Shown piece after piece: positions 32,783 to 39,463 of a DNA stretch of 64,000 bases (position 1 is the stretch's first letter; the number at the start of each line of letters is the position of its first letter). The notes under the pieces were generated by a model. The model made no database searches and was not told the origin of the DNA. It was given only the letters and a program-made list of their open reading frames with translations. A program made the position numbers and the translations under genes. The stretch comes from an uncultured Bacilli bacterium (lineage in GTDB: Bacteria > Bacillota_I > Bacilli_A > RF39 > UBA660). The stretch spans positions 206,996 to 270,995 of the forward strand of contig CAJUTK010000003.1 of assembly GCA_910589375.1 (NCBI GenBank), read 5' to 3'.

Positions 32783-34825
32783 ATGAAAAAGAAAATATTC
32801 TTAATTTTAGCTATTTTAGTAGTGATAGCAGGAGCAGTAAGTGGATATTTTTATTTTAGTAGCAATAGAAGAGAGACTTTTACTGCCGAAGAGCAAAGAT
32901 GGTTAGATTCTAATAAAAATAATGTTGTAGATATTTATATTCCTAGAAATATTGCTGGTTTTACTTATATGGGAAAGGGTGTCTTTTTTGATTTTATAGC
33001 AGACCTAGAAAAAAAGACAAATTTAACATTTAATAAAGTTCCTTATGATGCTTACGATGATGTTAGTGAACGAATTTATGCGATAGAGCTTGTTGATGAG
33101 GCTTCTTCTAATCAATTATTCGTAATGAGAGATAATTATGTAGTAGTTTCTAAGAAAAATGATTTGTATACAGTTCCTAGTGAAATGAAAGACTTAAAAG
33201 TAGGTGTATTAGATTCTGATAGAGAAAATGTTGAAAAATATTTATCGGGATCTAAAGTAGAATTTATTTCTTATGAAAGTGAAGAAAAATTATTAGAAGC
33301 TTTCCAATCTGCAGATGGAGCACTAGATGCATTAGTAGGACTAAGAAGTCTATATTTAGACGATATATTAAAAGATAATCTTTATGTATCTTATCATATA
33401 ACAGAGATGACAAAAGATTTTGTAATCACTTTAAATGGGGAAGATACCTTAAATAGTATTATTAAAAAAACTTATTCTAATTGGTCTAGTGATAAATTAG
33501 AATTATCTTATAATGAAAATTTATTAGATACTTTTTATGAATATAAAGGGGTTACTGAAAAGGAGAGAACCACTCTTCGTGAGAAATCTTATGTTTATGC
33601 ATTCAATGAAAATGGAGCATACGATCAAGAAAAGAAGAGTAAATTAAGAGGAGTCAATTATCAAGTAGTTAAGTCTTTTGCAGAATTTGCTAATATCGAT
33701 ATGGAGTATGCAAAAGGATATTCTAATAAAGCAGAATTAGTATCCGCTTTTAACGAGGGAAAAGTAGATTTCTTTTTCCGAAATGATGTTTCTGAATTAA
33801 CAATTGATTACTATAATACGGTTTCTCCAATTAAAGCTAATATTGTAATTTTAACAAATGTAAATGAATCTTTACCAGTTACTTCTATTCACTCTTTAGT
33901 AGGAGAGAAAGTAATGGCAGTAAGGGGAACAAAGATAGAGAATTATTTAGTAAAGAATGGAATAGAAGTAGATTCTTATAATTCTCTTTCTGAACTTTTA
34001 AAAAGTAGAAAAAGAGATAGTATATTAGCAATTGATTTAGAAAATTATGAATACTATAAGACTTCTTCTTTAGCGCAGTATAAGATTAGTTATTTATTTT
34101 CTTTAGATGATAATTATGGATATACAGTTAATGGAAGCGATAAATTGTTTGGACAATTATTTAATTTCTATTTGCAATATGTTCCAGTTCAAGGAATTAT
34201 TCATAGTGGATATAAATCTATCTTTGAAGTAGAAAATAATTTGATTTATTATTGGATAGCAATTATTTCTCTTGCTTTTATAGCTATTATTCAATTGCTA
34301 TATAATACTAAGAGAGTGATTTCTGCATTTAAGAAGAGACGTAAAAAGACATTTACTAAGAATGAAAAAATACGTTATATTGATTCTTTAACATCTCTTA
34401 AGAACCGTGCTTATTTGAATGATACCATTGAAAAGTGGGATAGTTCTGAGGTTTATCCACAGATGATTGTAATTGTTGACTTGAATAACATTGCCTACGT
34501 TAATGATAACTTTGGGCATGAAGAGGGAGACAAAGTAATTACAGAAGCTGCTAATATTTTAATTCAAACACAAATGCCACGTTCTGAAATTATTCGTACT
34601 GATGGAAATGAATTCCTAGTTTATCTAGTTGGATACGAAGAGAAAGAAGTTTCTTCTTATGTACGTAAATTAAATAAAGAGTTTAAAGAACTTAGCCATG
34701 GATTTGGAGCAGCAATTGGATCAAGTACGATTCATGATGCTCTTAAGACAATAGATGATGCGATTAATGAAGCAACATTAGACATGAAGAATAATAAAGA
34801 GTCTATGAACTCTGAAGAAAAGTAG
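32783..34825 (+). CDS. Membrane receptor with tandem solute-binding domains and degenerate GGDEF domain
   Basis: 680 residues. N-terminal membrane helix (about 4-26); two extracytoplasmic SBP_bac_3-like domains (about 32-240 and 255-475); a second helix (about 487-509); cytoplasmic GGDEF-type domain (about 530-675) opening with DSLTSLKNRAYL. The active-site loop reads RTDGNEF where RxGGDEF is expected: the first Gly is Asp and the catalytic Asp is Asn (residue about 609), so cyclase activity is doubtful. It may bind GTP or a cyclic dinucleotide as a sensor. Amino-acid-type ligands would be typical of the outer domains. TAGGAG ribosome-binding site. Confidence 0.85.
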   Translation: MKKKIFLILAILVVIAGAVSGYFYFSSNRRETFTAEEQRWLDSNKNNVVDIYIPRNIAGFTYMGKGVFFDFIADLEKKTNLTFNKVPYDAYDDVSERIYAIELVDEASSNQLFVMRDNYVVVSKKNDLYTVPSEMKDLKVGVLDSDRENVEKYLSGSKVEFISYESEEKLLEAFQSADGALDALVGLRSLYLDDILKDNLYVSYHITEMTKDFVITLNGEDTLNSIIKKTYSNWSSDKLELSYNENLLDTFYEYKGVTEKERTTLREKSYVYAFNENGAYDQEKKSKLRGVNYQVVKSFAEFANIDMEYAKGYSNKAELVSAFNEGKVDFFFRNDVSELTIDYYNTVSPIKANIVILTNVNESLPVTSIHSLVGEKVMAVRGTKIENYLVKNGIEVDSYNSLSELLKSRKRDSILAIDLENYEYYKTSSLAQYKISYLFSLDDNYGYTVNGSDKLFGQLFNFYLQYVPVQGIIHSGYKSIFEVENNLIYYWIAIISLAFIAIIQLLYNTKRVISAFKKRRKKTFTKNEKIRYIDSLTSLKNRAYLNDTIEKWDSSEVYPQMIVIVDLNNIAYVNDNFGHEEGDKVITEAANILIQTQMPRSEIIRTDGNEFLVYLVGYEEKEVSSYVRKLNKEFKELSHGFGAAIGSSTIHDALKTIDDAINEATLDMKNNKESMNSEEK

Positions 34826-34847
34826 TACCATTCAGTACTACTTTTTT
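34819..34847 (+). terminator. Rho-independent terminator
   Basis: AAGTAGTAC / GTACTACTT stem, 6-base loop, T run. Confidence 0.9.
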
Positions 34848-34852
34848 GCATA

Positions 34853-34879
34853 AAAAAACCTAATGCTATTCATTAGGTA
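34853..34879 (-). terminator. Terminator of the minus-strand XRE gene
   Basis: Minus strand ACCTAATG AATAG CATTAGGT hairpin then T run; it overlaps the last codons of the gene. Confidence 0.85.
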
Positions 34880-35099
34880 CGTATTCTACAATGTCATCAA
34901 GAGAGCAGTCAAAGTAATCACAAAGTCTAGCAAATACAGTAACATCTATTTTCGTGATTTCTCCACGAATGATTCTTTGTAATACTTTGAAATCTGTATT
35001 TGTTTCACGCATGAGTTTATTTTTACTGATATTATCAGCATTTAATAAATCGTCAAGTTTAAATAAATAATATCCTTTTTCCATATTAATTTTTACCAT
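34866..35099 (-). CDS. Small XRE-family regulator
   Basis: 77 residues, almost only a Cro/CI-type helix-turn-helix: LDDLLNADNISKNKLMRETN, DFKVLQRIIRGE, ARLCDYFDCSLDDIVEYVP. This is the compact YozG-like group of single-domain regulators. Divergent from a small hypothetical gene, with a perfect 15-base palindrome between them, so autoregulation is likely. A C-terminal tail is absent. Confidence 0.85.
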   Translation of the reverse strand: MVKINMEKGYYLFKLDDLLNADNISKNKLMRETNTDFKVLQRIIRGEITKIDVTVFARLCDYFDCSLDDIVEYVPNE

Positions 35100-35126
35100 A
35101 TGACATCGCCCTTACAAAAATATCAT

Positions 35127-35141
35127 AACAATTTTATTGTT
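35127..35141. promoter_or_regulatory. Candidate XRE operator palindrome
   Basis: AACAAT TTT ATTGTT, perfect 6-base arms. It abuts the minus-strand -10 (TATGAT, plus-strand 35122-35127) and lies just before the plus-strand -35 at 35145. Confidence 0.55.
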
Positions 35142-35144
35142 TGC

Positions 35145-35173
35145 TTGACTATTGGCTGTATAACCATTATAAT
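35145..35173 (+). promoter_or_regulatory. Sigma-A promoter
   Basis: TTGACT, 17-base spacer, TATAAT, 19 bases before the start at 35193. Confidence 0.8.
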
Positions 35174-35192
35174 AGAGAAGAGGTGCTAAAGG

Positions 35193-35411
35193 ATGAATAT
35201 GATACATGAATATGTAGCGAAAGTACATAAGTTAATAGAAGTACCAAGAAATGAGCTTAGAAGAAAGGTTTATGTAGAGCATAAAAGTGAGTATGAAGAC
35301 CTTTTAGAAACTTTTGAACAAGCTTATTTTGAAAAATGTTTAAAGATAGAAGAGATGCTTGATGAAGAATATGAGGAGTTACGACTAAGAGAAAAAGAAA
35401 AATCTTCTTAA
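35193..35411 (+). CDS. Small charged helical protein, unknown
   Basis: 72 residues, mostly alpha-helical and Glu/Arg/Lys-rich (MLDEEYEELRLREKEKS), no membrane helix. GAGGTG ribosome-binding site 7-8 bases upstream. It is divergent from the XRE gene, whose product may control it through the palindrome between them. Not recognised. Confidence 0.6.
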   Translation: MNMIHEYVAKVHKLIEVPRNELRRKVYVEHKSEYEDLLETFEQAYFEKCLKIEEMLDEEYEELRLREKEKSS

Positions 35412-35416
35412 CTTGC

Positions 35417-35445
35417 TTGAAAATCAAACTTTTGTTTGCTATAAT
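35417..35445 (+). promoter_or_regulatory. recX promoter with LexA-like palindrome in the spacer
   Basis: TTGAAA, 17 bases, TATAAT. The spacer holds CAAACTTTTGTTTG (35425-35438), the Bacillus LexA box CGAAC-N4-GTTCG with a symmetrical G-to-A change. Confidence 0.6.
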
Positions 35446-35460
35446 GATTTTGGTGATAGC

Positions 35461-36240
35461 ATGAAGATTGATGAAATAAAAAAAACAAAGTCAGGTAAAT
35501 ATAAAATTAAAATAGATGGAACTGTGATAACTACTTATGATGATGTCATTCTAGATCATCATTTGTTATATCAAAAAGAAATTTCTCCCGAAACATTAGA
35601 GGAGATAAATAAGGATACTTTTCATTCTGGACAATATCATAAAGCTCTTGCTTATGCTCTTAGAAAAGTAAGAAGTGTCTATGAAATGAAAAAGTATATG
35701 GAAAAGCTAGAAATGTCACCAAATGAGATAGAAAAGAATATATCTCATTTAAAGAGAATTGGCATACTATCTGATGCTTCTTTTGTGAAAGCTTATCTAT
35801 CAGACTCTTTATATTTAAGTAATGATGGCCCTTATAAGATAAAACAAGAATTGTTAGATCAAGAAATAGAGGAATCTTTCATTGAAGAAGAAATGTCTAA
35901 AATAGATTTGGACTATGTAAGAGAAAAATTAACAAAATTAATTCATAAAAAATTAAAAAATGATAAAAAGCATTCTAGCTATCAGTTGAAACAAAAAATT
36001 ATTTTAGATATGGTTAATTTAGGATATGATAGAGATATGATCATGGAAATCCTTTCTGATGTATCTATTACAGATCAAGATAAATTAGAAAGAGAATATG
36101 AGAAACTTTATGAGAAGTTAAAAAGAAAATATAACGGAAAAGAATTATTTAGAAAGATACAAGAAAAACTTTATAGTAAGGGTTTTGATATTCATGATAT
36201 TCAAAATTTAATAGATAAAAAAAAATCAGAGAATTTCTGA
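35461..36240 (+). CDS. recX: Regulatory protein RecX
   Basis: 259 residues: an N-terminal beta region (about 1-60) and three helical RecX repeats (HKALAYALRKVRSVYEMKKYM; GILSDASFVKAYLSD; QLKQKIILDMVNLGY). RecX modulates RecA filaments. ATG 35461 is chosen because GGTGAT precedes it and an earlier in-frame start would lie in the promoter. It ends in a terminator shared with prsA. Confidence 0.88.
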   Translation: MKIDEIKKTKSGKYKIKIDGTVITTYDDVILDHHLLYQKEISPETLEEINKDTFHSGQYHKALAYALRKVRSVYEMKKYMEKLEMSPNEIEKNISHLKRIGILSDASFVKAYLSDSLYLSNDGPYKIKQELLDQEIEESFIEEEMSKIDLDYVREKLTKLIHKKLKNDKKHSSYQLKQKIILDMVNLGYDRDMIMEILSDVSITDQDKLEREYEKLYEKLKRKYNGKELFRKIQEKLYSKGFDIHDIQNLIDKKKSENF

Positions 36241-36247
36241 TTTTTTT
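36218..36247. terminator. Bidirectional terminator recX / prsA
   Basis: AAAAAATCAGA / TCTGATTTTTT hairpin with a short loop; overlaps the recX stop codon and ends at the prsA stop. Confidence 0.85.
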
Positions 36248-37262
36248 ATTTGTTAGATGAAGAATTTGAATTAGCTGCTTCTTTTAAATCTTTTAAGAAA
36301 TCATCATAAGAATCTTTAATGTCACTATCATTAATAGATAATTTATATTTTTCTCTTAATTCTTTCATTGCTGTATATTGCGCTACAGAATCATTTGTCA
36401 TCTTATCATTAACAATAGCTTCTTTAATATCATCTTTAGATTCTTCTAAAGATGGTTTATCAGATTTTGATTTTCTTAAAATAATATGATATCCATAAGT
36501 AGTCTTAACAGGAGTAGTTGTATACTCTCCATCTTTTAATTTAGAAGAACCTTCCCAGAATTCTTTTACAACAGTACCAGACATGAAGTTTTCATAAAGA
36601 CCTCCATTAGTACTTGTACCATCATCAGAATATTCTTTGGCAAGTTCGATGAATTTATCTTCTAATTTATCCTTCTTTGTTTTCTTTAATTCATCAATTA
36701 ACTTATTAGCTTGTTCTAAAGCTTTTTTTCCATCTTTATCACTTTCTTCAGGTTTAATTAAAATGTGACGAACAGTTAATCTTTCTGAATAATTTTCATT
36801 GTAATATTTTTCTATTTCTTTATCTGTAAGAGTATTTTCTATTTGCTTTCTAATAGCTTCTTTTATTTTTAAGTCTTTAATAAAGAATTCTAATAATTCT
36901 TCTTCAGTAGTAACTCCAGTGATTCCAGTTTCAGAAGCAGTTGCTTCTAGGAATGTTCCTAAATCAATTTGATACATTTCTGCATATTGTTTGTAGAAGT
37001 CTACATATTGTTGAGCATTTTTCTTCAAGTCTTCTGTTGTTTCTACTTCTTTATCTGCAATGTAATTGTCAATCATGTTGATTAATTTATTATATCCATT
37101 TTCTGTTTTTAATTCTGCATATAATTCATCAGCAGTAAAGTCCTTTCCATCAATAGAAGCTACGATTTCTTCACCATTTTTTGTTTTTGGTATAGATTTT
37201 CCACATCCTGTTGTAACTAATAAAAGAGCACAACATGATAAAATCAATAACTTATTTTTCAT
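36246..37262 (-). CDS. prsA: Foldase lipoprotein PrsA (parvulin-type PPIase)
   Basis: 338 residues. Lipobox LVTTGC after a signal peptide; N-terminal SurA-like region; parvulin domain (about 165-270: TVRHILIK, KLAKEYSDDGTSTNGG-type loop, YGYHIILR); helical C-terminal lobe and Asn/Ser tail. It folds secreted proteins outside the membrane. The start is the ATG at 37262 (minus), with AAGGAGAAATT just upstream; an in-frame ATG 27 bases earlier lacks a site. Confidence 0.93.
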   Translation of the reverse strand: MKNKLLILSCCALLLVTTGCGKSIPKTKNGEEIVASIDGKDFTADELYAELKTENGYNKLINMIDNYIADKEVETTEDLKKNAQQYVDFYKQYAEMYQIDLGTFLEATASETGITGVTTEEELLEFFIKDLKIKEAIRKQIENTLTDKEIEKYYNENYSERLTVRHILIKPEESDKDGKKALEQANKLIDELKKTKKDKLEDKFIELAKEYSDDGTSTNGGLYENFMSGTVVKEFWEGSSKLKDGEYTTTPVKTTYGYHIILRKSKSDKPSLEESKDDIKEAIVNDKMTNDSVAQYTAMKELREKYKLSINDSDIKDSYDDFLKDLKEAANSNSSSNK

Positions 37263-37307
37263 AATTTCTCCTTTCAAATGTACTTTCATTCTTCAACGTA
37301 CAAACAT

Positions 37308-37336
37308 ATCATATCAAATCCATTTATAAAATTCAA
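37308..37336 (-). promoter_or_regulatory. Promoter of prsA
   Basis: Minus strand TTGAAT, 17 bases, TATGAT. Confidence 0.65.
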
Positions 37337-37347
37337 CGATTTTGGTC

Positions 37348-37374
37348 ACATCTTCACAAAATATTCATAAAATA
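37348..37374 (+). promoter_or_regulatory. Sigma-K/E-type promoter for two miniproteins
   Basis: AC, 16 bases, CATAAAATA: an exact match to the sigma-K consensus AC-N16/17-CATANNNTA. The -10 also fits sigma-E. Confidence 0.6.
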
Positions 37375-37406
37375 ACTGTGAAAAGACAAAAAGGAGGAAT
37401 GATTTT

Positions 37407-37493
37407 ATGTGTTGTAATTCTGGAGTATCTTCTGCTGCAATCGTACTTGTATTATTTATTCTTTTAATTATTATACTTGGAGCTTGGATTTAA
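37407..37493 (+). CDS. Small YjcZ-like membrane protein
   Basis: 28 residues: MCCNSGVSSAA followed by a single hydrophobic helix (IVLVLFILLIIILGAW). Size, the short polar head and the helix with LFILLIIILG resemble the YjcZ family of sporulation-associated miniproteins. AAGGAGG lies 9-10 bases before the ATG. Behind a mother-cell-type promoter. Confidence 0.65.
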   Translation: MCCNSGVSSAAIVLVLFILLIIILGAWI

Positions 37494-37503
37494 GGAGGTT
37501 TTT

Positions 37504-37638
37504 ATGGCTTGTGGAGATTCATGTAAAAGTACTGAAACAGTGACTCAAAAACCATGTTGTAGAAGCAATAATGGGTATGTAATTATCATCGTTCTTTACA
37601 TATTACTAGCAATTATTATTGGGTCATGTTTATTTTAA
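37504..37638 (+). CDS. Cys-rich small membrane protein
   Basis: 44 residues: MACGDSCKSTETVTQKPCCRS head with four Cys, then one membrane helix (YVIIIVLYILLAIIIGS) and CLF. AAGGAGG lies 6 bases before the ATG. Ten bases after the previous miniprotein and under the same promoter; it is presumably a sporulation or envelope protein. The Cys cluster could bind metal or cross-link. Confidence 0.6.
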   Translation: MACGDSCKSTETVTQKPCCRSNNGYVIIIVLYILLAIIIGSCLF

Positions 37639-37659
37639 AAGAGGGTAACCTCTTTTTTT
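37636..37659 (+). terminator. Rho-independent terminator
   Basis: AAAGAGG GTAA CCTCTTT hairpin, T run. Confidence 0.85.
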
Positions 37660-37703
37660 GACGAATTTCTTTACATTTTTTTTGTAAAATAACGTTAAAG
37701 TAC

Positions 37704-37733
37704 TAGACAAAATGGTAAGTTTAAGGGTATAAT
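37704..37733 (+). promoter_or_regulatory. mra promoter
   Basis: TAGACA, 18 bases, TATAAT, upstream of mraZ. Confidence 0.65.
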
Positions 37734-37743
37734 AGTGGTACAC

Positions 37744-37768
37744 AGTGGATGAAAGTGGTTAAAAGTGG
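37744..37768 (+). promoter_or_regulatory. MraZ-binding repeats
   Basis: Three AGTGG boxes (37744, 37754, 37764) at an exact 10-base period between the promoter and the mraZ start. MraZ is known to bind tandem GTGG-type repeats in front of its own operon. Confidence 0.8.
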
Positions 37769-37778
37769 GGTGATTTTT

Positions 37779-38213
37779 ATGTTTATGGGTGAGTATCGTC
37801 ATTCCATAGATGATAAAGGTCGATTGATTATTCCTTCTAGAGTAAGAGAAGATTTGGGTAATCAATTTATTGTTACAAGAGGACTAGAAGGATGTTTGTT
37901 TATTTATCCTAAGAGTGAGTGGGATAACATCATTCAAAAGTACAAGCAATTACCTGACACGAAAGACCGCCGTTACTTCATGAGAATCTTTTTATCAGGC
38001 GCTACTGTTAGTGAACTTGATAAACAGGGAAGAGTAAATATCCCAGCACCATTAGTGGAATATGCTTCTTTAGAAAAAGAATGTATTATTATTGGTGTAG
38101 ATGAGAGATTAGAAGTATGGAGTAAAGACCGCTGGGATGGATTTATTGATGAAAATGAGTCCAATTTATCAGAGATTGCCGATAACTTATTTGCAAGCAG
38201 TTTAAATAATTAG
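37779..38213 (+). CDS. mraZ: Transcriptional regulator MraZ
   Basis: 144 residues. Two AbrB-like SpoVT/MraZ repeats, each with the DxKGR motif (SIDDKGRLIIPSRVRE; ELDKQGRVNIPAPL). It represses the division/cell-wall operon by binding repeats at the promoter. ATG 37779 gives the family-typical start MFMGEY and has GGGGTG upstream; an earlier in-frame start would run through the operator repeats. Confidence 0.96.
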   Translation: MFMGEYRHSIDDKGRLIIPSRVREDLGNQFIVTRGLEGCLFIYPKSEWDNIIQKYKQLPDTKDRRYFMRIFLSGATVSELDKQGRVNIPAPLVEYASLEKECIIIGVDERLEVWSKDRWDGFIDENESNLSEIADNLFASSLNN

Positions 38214-38221
38214 GAGGGTTT

Positions 38222-39136
38222 ATGCATAAAAGTGTTTTACTAGAAGAGTGTATCCAATATTTAAACTTACAAGAGGATAGCCAAATTGTTGATTGTACAT
38301 TAGGTTATGGCGGACATAGCAGCGAGGTTTTAAAAAGAATAAAAAGGGGCTTCCTCTTTGCCTTTGATCAAGATAAGGAAGCGATTTCTAGTAGTAAGAA
38401 ACGCTTAGAAGAGGTAGCTAGTAATCATAATTTTGAAATCATAGAATCTAATTTCTGCCATTTAAAAGAGGAACTAGAAAAAAGAGGTATTTCTAAAGTA
38501 GATGGTATTTTATATGACTTAGGAGTTTCTAGTCCACAGTTAGATGAGGGAGAAAGAGGATTTAGTTTTCATCAGGATGCCAGACTAGATATGAGAATGG
38601 ATCAAAATCAATTTTTAACGGCTCATGAGGTAGTAAATCACTATGATTATGATACTTTAGTAGATATCTTTAGAAGATATGGAGAGGAAAAGTATGCTAC
38701 TAGTATTGCAAGAGGTATTATAGAATCTAGACCAATTGATACAACATTAGAACTAGTAGAAGTAATTAAAAATAATGTTCCAGAAAAATATCGTAGAGAA
38801 AAACATCCAGCACGTAAAGTATTTCAAGCAATTCGTATTGAAGTTAACAATGAATTAGAAGTATTTGAAGATAGTTTAAGACAAGCACTAGAGTTATTAT
38901 CAGTAGGAGGAAGGATATGTGTAATAACATTCCATTCTCTAGAAGATAAAATTTGTAAAGAAGTATTTAAAGAAGTTTCTGAAATAGATTCTGCTTTAAA
39001 AAACTTACCAGTGATACCAGATGAATACCTCCCTAACTATAAGGTAATAAAAACGGTATCACCGGGTAAGGAAGAAATAGAAGAAAACCCTAGAGCTAGA
39101 AGCGCAAAATTAAGAGTAATAGAAAGAATAGGATGA
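38222..39136 (+). CDS. rsmH: 16S rRNA (cytosine1402-N4)-methyltransferase
   Basis: 304 residues. SAM motif VDCTLGYGGHS, ILYDLGVSSPQLD, and the C-terminal VITFHSLEDK...RSAKLRV. Methylates C1402 of 16S rRNA. GGAGGG before the start; four-base overlap with ftsL. Confidence 0.97.
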   Translation: MHKSVLLEECIQYLNLQEDSQIVDCTLGYGGHSSEVLKRIKRGFLFAFDQDKEAISSSKKRLEEVASNHNFEIIESNFCHLKEELEKRGISKVDGILYDLGVSSPQLDEGERGFSFHQDARLDMRMDQNQFLTAHEVVNHYDYDTLVDIFRRYGEEKYATSIARGIIESRPIDTTLELVEVIKNNVPEKYRREKHPARKVFQAIRIEVNNELEVFEDSLRQALELLSVGGRICVITFHSLEDKICKEVFKEVSEIDSALKNLPVIPDEYLPNYKVIKTVSPGKEEIEENPRARSAKLRVIERIG

Positions 39137-39435
39137 TGAATATGTTAAAGAAGAAAAAAAATAGTAGATTTACAAGAAAAGAAAAATTAATATATACACT
39201 TGGGGCATTCTCTTTTGTTGCTCTATTTGCTAGTGAAATATTCTTTGGTACCCAAATTAGTAATATGAAAATGAATATTGAAAAGATTAATTATCAAATA
39301 GAAAGTCAAGAAAAGAAAAATGAGTCTTTGACAATGCAAGTAAATGAACTTACTTCTTATGAAAATGTAAGTACTGTCATCAAAGAATTAGGACTTGCTT
39401 ATAATAATGAAAACATTGTTGTTATAAATAAATAA
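39133..39435 (+). CDS. ftsL: Cell division protein FtsL-like
   Basis: 100 residues: basic cytoplasmic N-terminus (KKKKNSRFTRKEK), one membrane helix (about 22-42), then a leucine-zipper-like coiled coil (MKMNIEKINYQIESQEKKN). Size, topology and position between rsmH and a class B PBP indicate FtsL; sequence identity in this family is always low. Confidence 0.8.
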   Translation: MMNMLKKKKNSRFTRKEKLIYTLGAFSFVALFASEIFFGTQISNMKMNIEKINYQIESQEKKNESLTMQVNELTSYENVSTVIKELGLAYNNENIVVINK

Positions 39436-39444
39436 AATATGCTA
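39436..39444 (+). promoter_or_regulatory. Extended -10 promoter
   Basis: TGCTATAAT ahead of the division PBP gene. The same TGCTATAAT occurs at 47623-47631 and 50954-50962. Confidence 0.5.
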
Positions 39445-39463
39445 TAATGTTTATGGTGATAAT

